Source: an uncultured Clostridia bacterium
GTDB taxonomy: Bacteria; Bacillota; Clostridia; TANB77; CAG-508
NCBI GenBank assembly: GCA_934167165.1
Contig: CAKPKG010000002.1
Location: 1-64,000, forward strand
Length of the DNA stretch: 64,000 nt
Direction: 5' to 3'
The notes under the pieces were generated by a model. It was given only the letters and a program-made list of their open reading frames with translations, had not been told where the DNA came from and did not search any database. Of the stretch, positions 29,581 through 39,100 are shown piece by piece (the first letter of the stretch is position 1; every line of letters starts with the position of its first letter). The position numbers and the translations under genes were made by a program.

Positions 29581-30453
29581 GTGGTTAAATTTAAAACAAA
29601 AAGAAAGATTGTAAAAACTAAACATATAATAATACAATTCCTACAAATTATTGTAGGAACTGCTCTTGTTGCAATGTCAACTAGTTTGTTTTTGCTCCCA
29701 AATCAATTGTCTTCAGGAGGATTTTCTGGTATTGCAACAATTGTGTATTATTTATTAAAAATACCATTAGGTACAACAGTGTTAGTTCTAAACATTCCAC
29801 TATTTATAATGTCATTAATCAAAAATGGAAAACACTTTTTTTTAAATGCAATAACGGGAACAGTAGGACTATCTGCTTTTTTAAATATATTTGAAAAAAT
29901 AAAACCTATTACAACAGATAGATTCCTAGCGTGCATATATGGAGGAATAATTGCTGGAATTGGAACAGCTATTATATTAAAAGCAAATGCCTCAACAGGC
30001 GGAACGGACCTTCTAACTCAAATTATAAAAGCATATAAACCAAATATAAAGATAAGCAATCTATTAGTAGTATTAGATACTATAATAGTTGCTATGAACG
30101 TTATATTTTTTAAAGAATTAGAGATTGGATTGTATTCTGCTATTACAATTTATGTAATGGGAAAGATGCTTGATATATTTTTTGAAGGTATTGATTTTGC
30201 AAAAATGATATATATAATATCTCCTCAAAATGAAGAAATAGCAAAACAAATAGGAGAAAAAATAAGAAGAGGCAGTACTTCATTATATGGAAAAGGGATG
30301 TATAAAAAAATGGATAAAGAAGTGTTATTATGCGTAGCTTCAAGAGGAGAAGTAAGAGAAATACGAAAAATAGTAAAAGAAATAGATAAAAATGCATTTG
30401 TAGTTATAACAAACGCAAGAGAAGTATTTGGGGAAGGATTTAAAGAGACATAA
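29581..30453 (+). CDS. YitT/DUF2179 family membrane protein
   Basis: The 290-aa protein has five to six hydrophobic helices in its first 200 residues, including LPNQLSSGGFSGIATI and GGTDLL, which are typical of YitT. A C-terminal soluble DUF2179 domain of about 80 residues follows. The start GTG 29581 directly follows the terminator hairpin. Family members are of uncertain function and are often proposed to be transporters. Confidence 0.85.
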   Translation: MVKFKTKRKIVKTKHIIIQFLQIIVGTALVAMSTSLFLLPNQLSSGGFSGIATIVYYLLKIPLGTTVLVLNIPLFIMSLIKNGKHFFLNAITGTVGLSAFLNIFEKIKPITTDRFLACIYGGIIAGIGTAIILKANASTGGTDLLTQIIKAYKPNIKISNLLVVLDTIIVAMNVIFFKELEIGLYSAITIYVMGKMLDIFFEGIDFAKMIYIISPQNEEIAKQIGEKIRRGSTSLYGKGMYKKMDKEVLLCVASRGEVREIRKIVKEIDKNAFVVITNAREVFGEGFKET

Positions 30454-30476
30454 ATGCTAGAATTTGTAAAAAAAAC

Positions 30477-30505
30477 TTGATTTTTATGTAAACATATGCT
30501 ACAAT
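30477..30505 (+). promoter_or_regulatory. Promoter, TTGATT-17-TACAAT
   Basis: TTGATT at 30477-30482 and TACAAT at 30500-30505 have a 17-base spacer. It drives the small protein at 30561. Confidence 0.65.
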
Positions 30506-30560
30506 AAATATGTAATGGTGAAATATCAAAAGGAATAATTCATTTATAAAGGAGAAAAAA

Positions 30561-30767
30561 ATGAATAGAGAGGATTTTAGAGAAAGAATAAAAGTTAATA
30601 TTCCATCAGGAGCTTATCCGTTTGATTCAGAGGAAATGCTATTAAATGCTGAATTGAAAAAAGAAAAGATGAATAATAAACAGAAAAAAATATTAGGCAA
30701 TAATCCATTTGATGCAGAGGAGATGTTATTAAACACTGAATTAAAAAAGATGGAAGAAGGAAGATAG
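30561..30767 (+). CDS. Small protein with a duplicated PFDxEEMLLNxELKK motif
   Basis: The 68-aa product follows AAAGGAG and has its own promoter and terminator, which supports it as a real gene. It contains two copies of a PFDxEEMLLNxELKK unit, near residues 20-34 and 48-62, joined by a basic linker. There is no signal peptide or membrane helix. I do not recognise the family. The repeated acidic helix could be a short peptide ligand for a protein partner, but this is speculation. Confidence 0.7.
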   Translation: MNREDFRERIKVNIPSGAYPFDSEEMLLNAELKKEKMNNKQKKILGNNPFDAEEMLLNTELKKMEEGR

Positions 30768-30778
30768 AAAGTATTTAG

Positions 30779-30810
30779 AGTGTTGAATTTTATCAACACT
30801 TTTTCTTTTT
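30779..30810 (+). terminator. Terminator after the small duplicated-motif gene
   Basis: An 8-bp stem AGTGTTGA/TCAACACT is followed by a T-rich tract. Confidence 0.8.
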
Positions 30811-30828
30811 ATGTACTTCGTTAAAACA

Positions 30829-30857
30829 TTGTAATTGCTCTAAAACTGTGCTATAAT
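30829..30857 (+). promoter_or_regulatory. mfd promoter, TTGTAA-17-TATAAT
   Basis: TTGTAA at 30829-30834 and TATAAT at 30852-30857 have a 17-base spacer, about 110 bases before the mfd start. Confidence 0.65.
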
Positions 30858-30966
30858 AAAATGTACTTTGTATTTTTATATGTTATGAATAGTAGCTTCC
30901 ATAGCATATAAAAATGCCTTGTTCAATGTAAAAAACAATTTGAATATAATATAAGAAGAGGTTCTA

Positions 30967-33900
30967 ATGGACGAGTCAATAAAAATATTGCCTAATTTTA
31001 AAAAATTTAATAGTTACATAGATGATGTAAAGCAAGGAATAAGCCCAATAATGTTATCTGGGCTTACTGATGGTGCAAAAATTCATTTTGCATATTCAAC
31101 ATTTTTCTATACAGAAAAGCCAATTTGTATAGTAACATATAATGAACTACAAGCAAAAAAGATTATAAAAGACTTACAATATTTTACCAACAAAGTAGAA
31201 TATTTTCCAAGAAGAGAAATACTTTCTTATGATTATTTAGCAGAAAGCAAAGATATTTCAAATGAAAGAATAAACTGCTTAAATAATATATATAGTAAAA
31301 AAGCCAAAATTATAGTAACAACAATAGAAGCGGCTTCTCAAAAAATAGTAACAAAAAATGAATTATATAAAAACATAGTAGAAATAAAAGAAAATTCAAC
31401 AATAGAATTAGAAGAGTTAAAGAAAAAATTATTTTACCTAGGTTATGAAAGAAGAGATTTAGTAGAAAATGCAGGAGAATATAGCATAAGAGGTGGAATA
31501 ATTGATATTGGTATTACTAAAGAAACAGGTATAAGAATTGAACTTTGGGGAGACGAAGTAGATTCAATAAGAGAATTTAATATAATGTCACAAAGATCAA
31601 CAGAAAAAGTAAAAACAGCAAAAATATATCCAGCAACAGAGTTTGTATTAGAAAGAAATATAGAAGATATAATTAAGGATATATTAAACGATTTTGACGA
31701 AGAAAAAGTTGCAGAGGATATAGAAGAAATTAAAAACGGAAATTATTTAAGCAAAGTAGATAAATATTTTAATTATTTCTATAAAAACAGTGAAACAATA
31801 ATAGATTATATAAAAGAAAATTATATAATATTTTTAGATGAAATAAGCAAAATAAAAGCAAGATCTGAAAATATAATAAAAGATAATCAAAATGTAATAA
31901 AATCATTAATGGAAAAGAAAAGAACAGTACCACAAGCCTTAACTAACTTAAATAATTATATTGATTTTTTAAGATTAATAAAAAATATACAAACCATATA
32001 TTTAGAAAAACAAGATATAGGATTTGTAGATAAACAAAGTATGCATGCAAAAAGAAACGGATATAGTTTTAGCTATAGGGAGGTTAACTTTTTTCGTAGT
32101 TCAATGGATTTATGTTTTAAGGAAATACAACAAGCACAACACGACAAAAAAACAATAGTAATCCTTACAGGTAATAAAGATAATACAAAAAAAGTTAAAG
32201 ATTTATTATTAGAAAAATTAGAAAATCTAAATAATATAACTGTAAAAGAAGGAGAACTTTCATCAGGATTTGAATGTTATGATTTTAATCTTTTAGTAAT
32301 ATGTGTAAAAGAATTATTTGCAGTACCACAAAAAAGAAAAAAACTTAGCCAAGATTTTAAACAAGGAGAAACAGTAATATTTTCTGATTTAAAAATAGGA
32401 GATTATGTTGTCCACAAAACTAATGGTATAGGTGTGTTTATAGGGGTAAATACTATAAAAGCAGATGGAGTTACAAAAGACTATATTAAAATAAAATACA
32501 AAGATGATGATATATTATACATTCCAACAAACAATTTAGATAATATAAGAAAATATATAGGAACAGATTCTAGAGCACCTAAAATAAATAGATTAGGTAG
32601 CAAAGAATGGGAGAATACAAAACAAAAAGTAAAATCAAATTTAAGAGAAGTAGCACGTGACTTAATAGAATTGTATGCAAAAAGAGAAAAAATAAAAGGT
32701 TATGCTTTTTCAAAAGATACAGAATGGCAAAAACAATTTGATAGTAGTTTTGAATATGAAGAAACAGCAGACCAATTAAGAGCAATACAAGAACTAAAAA
32801 CAGATATGGAAAAACCAAAACCAATGGATAGACTACTTTGTGGAGATGTTGGATATGGTAAAACAGAAGTAGCAATACGTGGTGCTTTTAAAGCTTGTAT
32901 GGATCAAAAGCAGGTAGCATATTTAGTACCTACTACGATACTTGCAAACCAACAATATGAAGCGTTTAAGGAAAGAATGAAGGACTTTCCTATAAGAATA
33001 GAATTACTAAATAGATTTAGAACAAAAAAAGAACAAGAAGAAATTATTAAAAAATTGAAACTAGGAGAAATAGACGTAATAATAGGAACACATAGGTTAC
33101 TTAGCAAAGATGTTGAGTTTAAAAATTTAGGATTCCTAATAATAGATGAAGAGCATAGATTTGGTGTTAAAGACAAAGAAAAAATAAAGCAATTAAAAAC
33201 TAATGTAGATGTTTTAACAATGACAGCAACCCCAATTCCAAGAACACTTCACATGTCAATTGTGGGAATTCGTGATATGTCATGCCTATATGAACCGCCA
33301 CAGAATAGAAGACCAGTTCAAACTTATGTACTAGAATATGATGACGAAGTAATAAAAGAGGCAATAACTAGAGAGCTAGAAAGAGGAGGACAGGTATTCT
33401 ATTTATACAATAAAGTAGAAAGTATAGAAAGAAAAGCAAATAAAATAAAAGAACTAGTTCCAGAATCAAGAGTTGGATTTGCTCATGGTAAAATGAGTGG
33501 AAAAGAACTAGAAGATATAATGATAGAGTTTGTAGACCAAAAAATAAATGTACTTGTATGTACTACAATATTAGAGTCAGGAATTGATATTCCAAATGCT
33601 AACACAATAATAGTTGAAAATGCAGATAGATTAGGATTGGCACAACTTTATCAAATAAGAGGAAGAGTAGGAAGATCAAGTAAACAAGCTTATGCATATA
33701 TAACATATAAAAAAGATAAACTAATGACAGAAGTCGCAGAAAAAAGATTAAAAGCAATAAAAGAATTTACTGAATTTGGTTCAGGATTTAAAATAGCAAT
33801 GAGGGACTTAGAAATAAGAGGGGCAGGAAGTTTAGTAGGAGATATGCAACACGGTCACATGGAACAAGTTGGATATGATACATATTGTAAATTGCTAGAT

Positions 33901-34368
33901 GAAGTTGTAAAAGAAATGAAAGGTATTAAAGTAGAAGAAGAACAAGAAATTACAATAGATATAAATGTATCTAGCTATATACCAGATAGTTATATAGAAA
34001 ACAGCAGTCAAAAAATAGAAGTATATCAAAACATAGCATTATGCAGAAACAAAGAAGATATAGAAAATACAAAAAATGATATAAAAGATAGATTTGGAAA
34101 AATGCCACAAGAAGTAGAAAACTTATTAGAAATTGCAAGAATAAAAGAAATCTGTAATCAAAAAGGAATAATAAAAATAACACAAAGAAATAATAATATT
34201 ATAGTTACATTTGCTAACAATGAAAGTTTTGATATGCCAATAGATGAACTTATAAAAAAATATGGTGACAGAATAAAATTTTCACCAGGCAAAGAACCAT
34301 ATATTACATATAAATTAGAAGACCAAAGTGATATATTAGAAGAAATAAAGAATTTTTTAAAAATATAA
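30967..34368 (+). CDS. mfd: Mfd, transcription-repair coupling factor
   Basis: The 1133-aa protein is of usual Mfd length. Its order is: UvrB-homology region at the N-terminus, an RNA-polymerase-interacting CarD-like domain (residues about 475-560, GDYVVHKTNGIG), then a RecG-like translocase with Walker A GDVGYGKTE, DEEHRFG and TATPIPRTL, and the C-terminal TRCF domain. Mfd removes stalled RNA polymerase and recruits UvrA to the lesion. No recoding site occurs in 3.4 kb. Confidence 0.96.
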   Translation: MDESIKILPNFKKFNSYIDDVKQGISPIMLSGLTDGAKIHFAYSTFFYTEKPICIVTYNELQAKKIIKDLQYFTNKVEYFPRREILSYDYLAESKDISNERINCLNNIYSKKAKIIVTTIEAASQKIVTKNELYKNIVEIKENSTIELEELKKKLFYLGYERRDLVENAGEYSIRGGIIDIGITKETGIRIELWGDEVDSIREFNIMSQRSTEKVKTAKIYPATEFVLERNIEDIIKDILNDFDEEKVAEDIEEIKNGNYLSKVDKYFNYFYKNSETIIDYIKENYIIFLDEISKIKARSENIIKDNQNVIKSLMEKKRTVPQALTNLNNYIDFLRLIKNIQTIYLEKQDIGFVDKQSMHAKRNGYSFSYREVNFFRSSMDLCFKEIQQAQHDKKTIVILTGNKDNTKKVKDLLLEKLENLNNITVKEGELSSGFECYDFNLLVICVKELFAVPQKRKKLSQDFKQGETVIFSDLKIGDYVVHKTNGIGVFIGVNTIKADGVTKDYIKIKYKDDDILYIPTNNLDNIRKYIGTDSRAPKINRLGSKEWENTKQKVKSNLREVARDLIELYAKREKIKGYAFSKDTEWQKQFDSSFEYEETADQLRAIQELKTDMEKPKPMDRLLCGDVGYGKTEVAIRGAFKACMDQKQVAYLVPTTILANQQYEAFKERMKDFPIRIELLNRFRTKKEQEEIIKKLKLGEIDVIIGTHRLLSKDVEFKNLGFLIIDEEHRFGVKDKEKIKQLKTNVDVLTMTATPIPRTLHMSIVGIRDMSCLYEPPQNRRPVQTYVLEYDDEVIKEAITRELERGGQVFYLYNKVESIERKANKIKELVPESRVGFAHGKMSGKELEDIMIEFVDQKINVLVCTTILESGIDIPNANTIIVENADRLGLAQLYQIRGRVGRSSKQAYAYITYKKDKLMTEVAEKRLKAIKEFTEFGSGFKIAMRDLEIRGAGSLVGDMQHGHMEQVGYDTYCKLLDEVVKEMKGIKVEEEQEITIDINVSSYIPDSYIENSSQKIEVYQNIALCRNKEDIENTKNDIKDRFGKMPQEVENLLEIARIKEICNQKGIIKITQRNNNIIVTFANNESFDMPIDELIKKYGDRIKFSPGKEPYITYKLEDQSDILEEIKNFLKI

Positions 34369-34403
34369 TTGCAAATGTTGTAGGGGCGGGCCCTGTGTCC
34401 GCC
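34369..34403. repeat. GC-rich repeat module, second copy
   Basis: ATTGCAAATGTTGTAGGGGCGGGCCCTGTGTCCGCC closely matches the module at 22354-22390. It lies between mfd and the methylase gene. Confidence 0.65.
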
Positions 34404-34424
34404 AAAAAAGAAAGGAAAACCAAT

Positions 34425-35214
34425 ATGGTAATCACAAGTAAAGATAATGAAACAATCAAAAAAATAAGAAAATTAAAAGAAAAAAAATACAGAGATATAG
34501 ACAAAAAATACATTATAGAAGGTGTAAAATTAATAAAAGAAGCAATAGAAGAAAAAGCTGAAATAGACACAATAGTAGTATGCGAAAATTGTGTACAAAC
34601 AGGAGAAATAGATTCAAAGACCCTATACGAAATTGCAAAATACAATTGTGTGTATGTAGATGAAAAAGTATTTAATAATATAACAGATGTGCAAAATCCA
34701 CAAGGCTTGTTAGCTGTAGTAGATAAAAATTGCAAGGAACAACAAATAAAATATGATGAAGATGCAATAGTTATTTTAGATGGGATACAAGACCCTGGAA
34801 ATTTAGGTACAATATTAAGAACAATAGATAGTGTACGGATTATCACAAGTTGTAGTATCTAAAAAAACTGGAGATATATTTAATCCAAAAGTAGTACGTT
34901 CAACAATGGGAGCTATATTTAGAATAAATATAGTGCAAAGTGATGATTTAGTTGCCACAATAAAAGAAATAAAAAAACATAAATTTAAGGTAATAGCAAC
35001 ATCACTTCAAACAAATGACAGTATATACGATATAGATTATAAAAAATCAGCAATAATAATAGGAAACGAAGCAAATGGAGTTTCACAAGAAGTAATGGAA
35101 ACAGCAGATAAAAAAGTTAAAATTCCAATGCTAGGGAAAACAGAAAGCTTAAATGCTGCAGTAGCAACAGGAGTAATGCTATATGAATATGTAAGACAAA
35201 AATTAATAAAGTAA
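34425..35214 (+). CDS. RlmB/TrmH-family RNA 2'-O-methyltransferase (one +1 CGG recoding site)
   Basis: I chose ATG 34425 after AAAGGAAA; an upstream in-frame GTG at 34395 lies in the GC-rich repeat. Skipping the C of CGG at 34836 joins 137 and 125 residues into 262 aa. The N-terminal substrate-binding domain is followed by a SPOUT domain. LDGIQDPGNLGTILRT leads into the join, then IIIGNEANGVS and the late MLGKTESLNAAVA complete the SAM-binding trefoil knot. It 2'-O-methylates rRNA or tRNA; the exact target is not clear. Confidence 0.9.
34836..34839 (+). other. CGG +1 recoding site in the RlmB-type gene
   Basis: The zero frame reads GTA CGG; skipping the C gives GAT AGT GTA GGA TTA TCA CAA, continuing the SPOUT domain. 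The preceding codon is GTA and the next base is A. Confidence 0.87.
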
Positions 35215-35219
35215 AAAAT

Positions 35220-35258
35220 AAAAAAATTAAACGAAATGCTCTGTTTCGTTTAATTTTT
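35220..35258. terminator. Bidirectional terminator between convergent genes
   Basis: A 13-bp stem AAATTAAACGAAA/TTTCGTTTAATTT is flanked by A- and T-runs, so it can end transcription from both sides. Confidence 0.85.
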
Positions 35259-35783
35259 TGCTAAAATTTCTAAAATTTGAGGATAAATTTCTTCTGCATT
35301 ATTGTTCCAATTATCAGCTATTTTTTTTGCTTGTTCTCTTGTTCCAGCATAAACCTGAACTTCAAAAAGAGTTTGATTATTTTCTACTATTTTGCATTTT
35401 ACACTATATTCATTTTCGTTGTGAGGAATAAAATCACTTGTAATAGAAGCTTTGTTTTGAAATTCACCTAAAGTTTCTTTAAAACTATTATCAACTCTAA
35501 ATTTAGCAATTCCAGGTATTATATCAGAAACTAATTCTAGTGCTTGTTTTCCTGCATCTGTAAGCTCATATAAATTCTCTCCGTCTTGTTCAAAAGTTAT
35601 AATATATTTATTTTCTAATAAATCCAACAAAAACTGTTGAAAGTAAAAGTAATTCATATTATCTATTGTAATTGCTAACTTTAAAAGAGCATCATTGCTA
35701 ATTGGCTTTGATACTTTATTTAAAATATATAAAATTAAAGCCTTTTTCTCGGCTAATGTTTCACTATCTGATGTTAATTTCAT
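35250..35783 (-). CDS. DUF4364 family winged-helix protein
   Basis: The 177-aa protein starts with a winged-helix region (residues about 10-90, with LILYILNKVSKPISND and LTDAGKQALEL), followed by a beta-rich C-terminal part. This pattern matches the DUF4364 family, found mainly in Clostridia and presumed to be DNA-binding. It is transcribed toward the methylase gene. The regulatory targets are unknown. Confidence 0.8.
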   Translation of the reverse strand: MKLTSDSETLAEKKALILYILNKVSKPISNDALLKLAITIDNMNYFYFQQFLLDLLENKYIITFEQDGENLYELTDAGKQALELVSDIIPGIAKFRVDNSFKETLGEFQNKASITSDFIPHNENEYSVKCKIVENNQTLFEVQVYAGTREQAKKIADNWNNNAEEIYPQILEILAKN

Positions 35784-35855
35784 TAAAAATACCTTCTTTT
35801 AATTATTTAAAATGAATTATATCATACATAGATAAAAAAGACAATAAGAAAAAAC

Positions 35856-35884
35856 TTGCAAAAATTATGTAAACATGATATAAT
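35856..35884 (+). promoter_or_regulatory. Promoter, TTGCAA-17-TATAAT
   Basis: TTGCAA at 35856-35861 and TATAAT at 35879-35884 have a 17-base spacer. It serves the gene at 35914. Confidence 0.7.
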
Positions 35885-35913
35885 AATAAACAGTTATTAT
35901 AAAAGGTGATGAA

Positions 35914-36945
35914 ATGGAAAGAAATATTATAATTAATGAATTTGGCAATCCAGCCAAAAACTTTGGAATAATATTAAAAAATTTAGAAGAAATTGCTGAA
36001 AGAACGGATACACCTATTCAAGAAACAATTAGATTGTTTATATTAGATTTGCAAAATTTATCTAGTGAAGAGTATGAAAAAAATATACAAGATATCAACG
36101 TAAATGGTAAGATTTCTCCTGTTACAAAAAACAGTCTAATTGCATATTTGAATAAATCAATTAAAAAGTATAATGAATTAGACAAAAAAAGAGCAGGTAG
36201 AAAAAAACAAGATGTAAAAAAACAAGAATTAAAAGAAGTTTGGTCATCAATAGAAAGTGAAGCTATATTAAATAAACCAAAAGAAATGCGAAAAGAAGTT
36301 ATAGAAGATCTAATTTTAAAAATAAGTGAAGGAACTGCATATGCAGAACTAAAAAAAGAGCAAAAAAGTTATGTGTTAAAAAAATTGAAGGAGTTAGAAA
36401 TGAGAGAAAAAAAGGAAAAAGAGAATAAAGAAAAGAATATAAGTAATAAATGGAATGCAATAGTAAGAAAAGTTGATAAAGAAGCAAGTGAATCTGGAAA
36501 AAGTAAAATAGAAATTTGGGATATGATTGCCGAAACCGTTTTAGGGAAAAATGAAAAAGCACAAGTAAAAATAAGCGTTCCAGATGAGATGAAAGACAAA
36601 GTAAGGGCTTTAATAGAAGAACAAGAGGAAATAGAAGGAAAAGAATACTATGAAGCTGTAAAAAGATATACCCAAAATTTTGAGTTTTTAACAGGGTTTA
36701 GAGGAATAAGTTTTGCTTTAAATGGACATAGAAAGTTTTCTCAACCAGAATATTCAAGAATGTTTGAAGGTTTAATATCAAGATTAAGAGAACATGAAAA
36801 CGTTGAACATCCAGAAACAGAGGAACAACTTTTAAAAAGAGTTCTATCAGACGAATTAATAAATACATACTATGGAAAAAAGATTATAGCAGGAAGAATA
36901 GAGAGAATAGAAAAAGATAGATATAAAGCATATGTAAGAGAATAA
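35914..36945 (+). CDS. Uncharacterised charged, helical cytoplasmic protein
   Basis: I do not recognise this 343-aa protein. It is very rich in Lys and Glu and predicted helical, with a coiled-coil centre (residues about 85-190). There is no signal peptide or membrane helix. The C-terminal third looks more globular. It has its own promoter and terminator, and its codon use matches its neighbours. It lies next to the sortase locus without evident functional link. Confidence 0.75.
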   Translation: MERNIIINEFGNPAKNFGIILKNLEEIAERTDTPIQETIRLFILDLQNLSSEEYEKNIQDINVNGKISPVTKNSLIAYLNKSIKKYNELDKKRAGRKKQDVKKQELKEVWSSIESEAILNKPKEMRKEVIEDLILKISEGTAYAELKKEQKSYVLKKLKELEMREKKEKENKEKNISNKWNAIVRKVDKEASESGKSKIEIWDMIAETVLGKNEKAQVKISVPDEMKDKVRALIEEQEEIEGKEYYEAVKRYTQNFEFLTGFRGISFALNGHRKFSQPEYSRMFEGLISRLREHENVEHPETEEQLLKRVLSDELINTYYGKKIIAGRIERIEKDRYKAYVRE

Positions 36946-36955
36946 TTAATATTAG

Positions 36956-36985
36956 AAAGGGCAAAAATATATTTTGTCCTTTTTT
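36956..36985 (+). terminator. Terminator after the charged helical protein gene
   Basis: An 11-bp stem AAAGGGCAAAA/TTTTGTCCTTT is followed by more T residues. Confidence 0.85.
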
Positions 36986-37141
36986 GTCGATGAAAAGTTC
37001 TTTACATTCTAAAAAAATTATAGTAATATGTTTTTATCAAATTGCAAATCTGCAATTAAAAAAACATTTAATTCTTAAAAAGTTTTTATCTTTTTAAAAA
37101 TCCAAAATTAAAACAATTTAATATTAAGGGGTGATGCGTAT

Positions 37142-37723
37142 CTGATAACATACACTAAACGAAATATTTTTGTGGTTTCTTTAATTATCACAATTGTAAT
37201 ATTTTGCCTAATAGAGTTTACAGCTAGCAAGGTAGAAGCAATATATCTACAAAAAAAGCAAAGTATACAAACAGAAAACAAAGAAATTACAAAAAAAGAA
37301 GAGATAGTACCAAAGAAATATGAGGAACCAAAAGAACAAAAGTGGGAAATAGAAATACCAAAGATAGATTTAATAGCACCAATTTCTGAAGGAACAAGCC
37401 AAGAGGTAATGCTAGAATATGTTGGACATTTTGAACATACAAATCTTTTAAATGGAAATGTAGGACTAGCAGCACATAATAGGGGTTATCCTATAAATTA
37501 TTTTTCAAGGCTTAAAGAATTAGAATTTGGTGATGAGATAATATATAAACAAGGATATGAAACCCAAAAATACGTTGTAAATAATATTACAATAATTCAA
37601 GATACAGATTGGTCATACCTTCAAGACACAGAAGAGAACATAATAACATTAATAACATGTGTAGAAAATAAACCTACACAAAGACGTTGTATTCAAGGAA
37701 TAGAAATTAAGGAGGAATTTTAA
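37142..37723 (+). CDS. Sortase family transpeptidase
   Basis: The protein has an N-terminal membrane helix, a polar linker and a sortase beta-barrel. The catalytic residues are visible: His in GLAAHNRG, Cys in LITCVENK and Arg in TQRR. The start is unclear. GTG 37172 has no ribosome binding site and would begin inside the helix. CTG 37142, preceded by AAGGGGTG at 8 bases, would give a normal basic N-terminus (193 aa). The ATG at 37134 is in another frame and stops at once. The next gene, one base overlapping, ends in LPKTG and is the likely substrate. Class D or a related class is my best guess. Confidence 0.85.
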   Translation: MITYTKRNIFVVSLIITIVIFCLIEFTASKVEAIYLQKKQSIQTENKEITKKEEIVPKKYEEPKEQKWEIEIPKIDLIAPISEGTSQEVMLEYVGHFEHTNLLNGNVGLAAHNRGYPINYFSRLKELEFGDEIIYKQGYETQKYVVNNITIIQDTDWSYLQDTEENIITLITCVENKPTQRRCIQGIEIKEEF

Positions 37724-39006
37724 TGAGAAAAAAATTAATATCAATAATAAGTATAATAGTTATTTTAATAGGATTAATTCCAATATCAAGTAAGGCAGCA
37801 GTACCAATAGATACAGCATATATATATGCAAATAAAAAAACAAATGGATTATTAATGTGGAATGGTTTAAAAATTCATACACATATGGCTGTATATAAAA
37901 AAGACGGAAAAGAATATCCGGCATATTGTATGAATAGAGAATTACCTGGAGTAGAGATTGGAAGGTCACAAACAGTAGATGTAAAACAATTAGTAAACAA
38001 CACAAAGATATGGAGAGCAATAATAAATGGATACCCATACAAAAGTATTTCTGAACTAGGGTGTAATACAGAAGAAGAGGCATATTTAGCAACAAAACAA
38101 GCGGTCTATTGTATGATTACAAATAGAGATGTAAATGAATATTCTGCAATAGGAGAAGCAGGAGAAAGAACTTTAAATGCATTAAGAACGATTGTGAATA
38201 ATGCACGAAATTCAAATCAAACAAAAGTAAGTTCAGAATTAACAGTAAACGAACAAGAAAAACTATGGAAGATTGATAATTTGGATGGTAAATATATTTC
38301 TAAAACATTTTCAGTAACTGCAAATACCTCAATGAGCAAATACACAGTAAATGTTAAAAATTTAAATATAGAAGGATATAAGTTAGTGGACCAAAGTAAT
38401 AAAGAAAAAACAGAATTTACAAACTCGGAAAAATTTAAAATACTTATACCAATACAAGAAGTAAAACAGGATGGAAATTTTTCAATTGAGGTATCGGCAC
38501 AAGTTGCCACAAAACCTGTATTTTATGGAGAAAGCAGGGATAGCGGACTTCAGAGCTATGCGCTAACTGGATACACATACGAAGATGGCACAGGTAGTAA
38601 AAAAGTTTATTATACAAAAAACGAAACAAAAATAATAATTACAAAAACAGACGACAAAACAGGCAAAAAGCTACAAGGAGTTGAATTTGAATTATTAGAT
38701 AAAGATCAAAATAAAATTTATACAGAGATTACTACAAATAAAGATGGAATAGCAACAATAGACAATTTATTACCAGGTATATATTACATTAAAGAAACTA
38801 GAACATTAGAAGGGTATCAATTGTATAGCAAACTAATAAAAGTAGAATTGGAACTTAATGAAGAAACAACTGTAAATGTAATTAATTCAGAAGAGGAGCC
38901 AGAAATATATAAAGAAGAGAAAAAAACAGAATTAGCAGTAAAAGAGGAACAAAGCAGTATTAAAGTAAAAGAAACTGTTCAAAAATTACCTAAAACTGGA
39001 ATGTAG
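37723..39006 (+). CDS. Surface protein with thioester-type and Cna-B domains, ending at LPKTGM
   Basis: The 427-aa product has a signal peptide (residues 1-25) and a thioester-like region with YCMNRE and TKQAVYCM. A middle beta-rich region and one Cna-B domain (about residues 305-390, with GVEFELLDKD and IKETRTLEGYQL) follow. It ends QKLPKTGM, an LPXTG signal with no hydrophobic helix or basic tail after it. Normal sorting signals need both. No such helix is encoded in any frame in the next 90 bases, so the gene is either truncated or the protein is handled unusually. It overlaps the sortase gene by one base. Confidence 0.85.
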   Translation: MRKKLISIISIIVILIGLIPISSKAAVPIDTAYIYANKKTNGLLMWNGLKIHTHMAVYKKDGKEYPAYCMNRELPGVEIGRSQTVDVKQLVNNTKIWRAIINGYPYKSISELGCNTEEEAYLATKQAVYCMITNRDVNEYSAIGEAGERTLNALRTIVNNARNSNQTKVSSELTVNEQEKLWKIDNLDGKYISKTFSVTANTSMSKYTVNVKNLNIEGYKLVDQSNKEKTEFTNSEKFKILIPIQEVKQDGNFSIEVSAQVATKPVFYGESRDSGLQSYALTGYTYEDGTGSKKVYYTKNETKIIITKTDDKTGKKLQGVEFELLDKDQNKIYTEITTNKDGIATIDNLLPGIYYIKETRTLEGYQLYSKLIKVELELNEETTVNVINSEEEPEIYKEEKKTELAVKEEQSSIKVKETVQKLPKTGM

Positions 39007-39021
39007 AATCTCACATCTTCC

Positions 39022-39050
39022 TTGACATCCCTTCAATTAGCATATATAAT
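39022..39050 (+). promoter_or_regulatory. Consensus promoter, TTGACA-17-TATAAT
   Basis: Both hexamers match the sigma-A consensus with a 17-base spacer. It is 51 bases before the CNNM gene. Confidence 0.85.
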
Positions 39051-39100
39051 ATTTGATGTAAAACTACATAAAAGTAAGAAGGGAAGAGTGAATTTATTAA

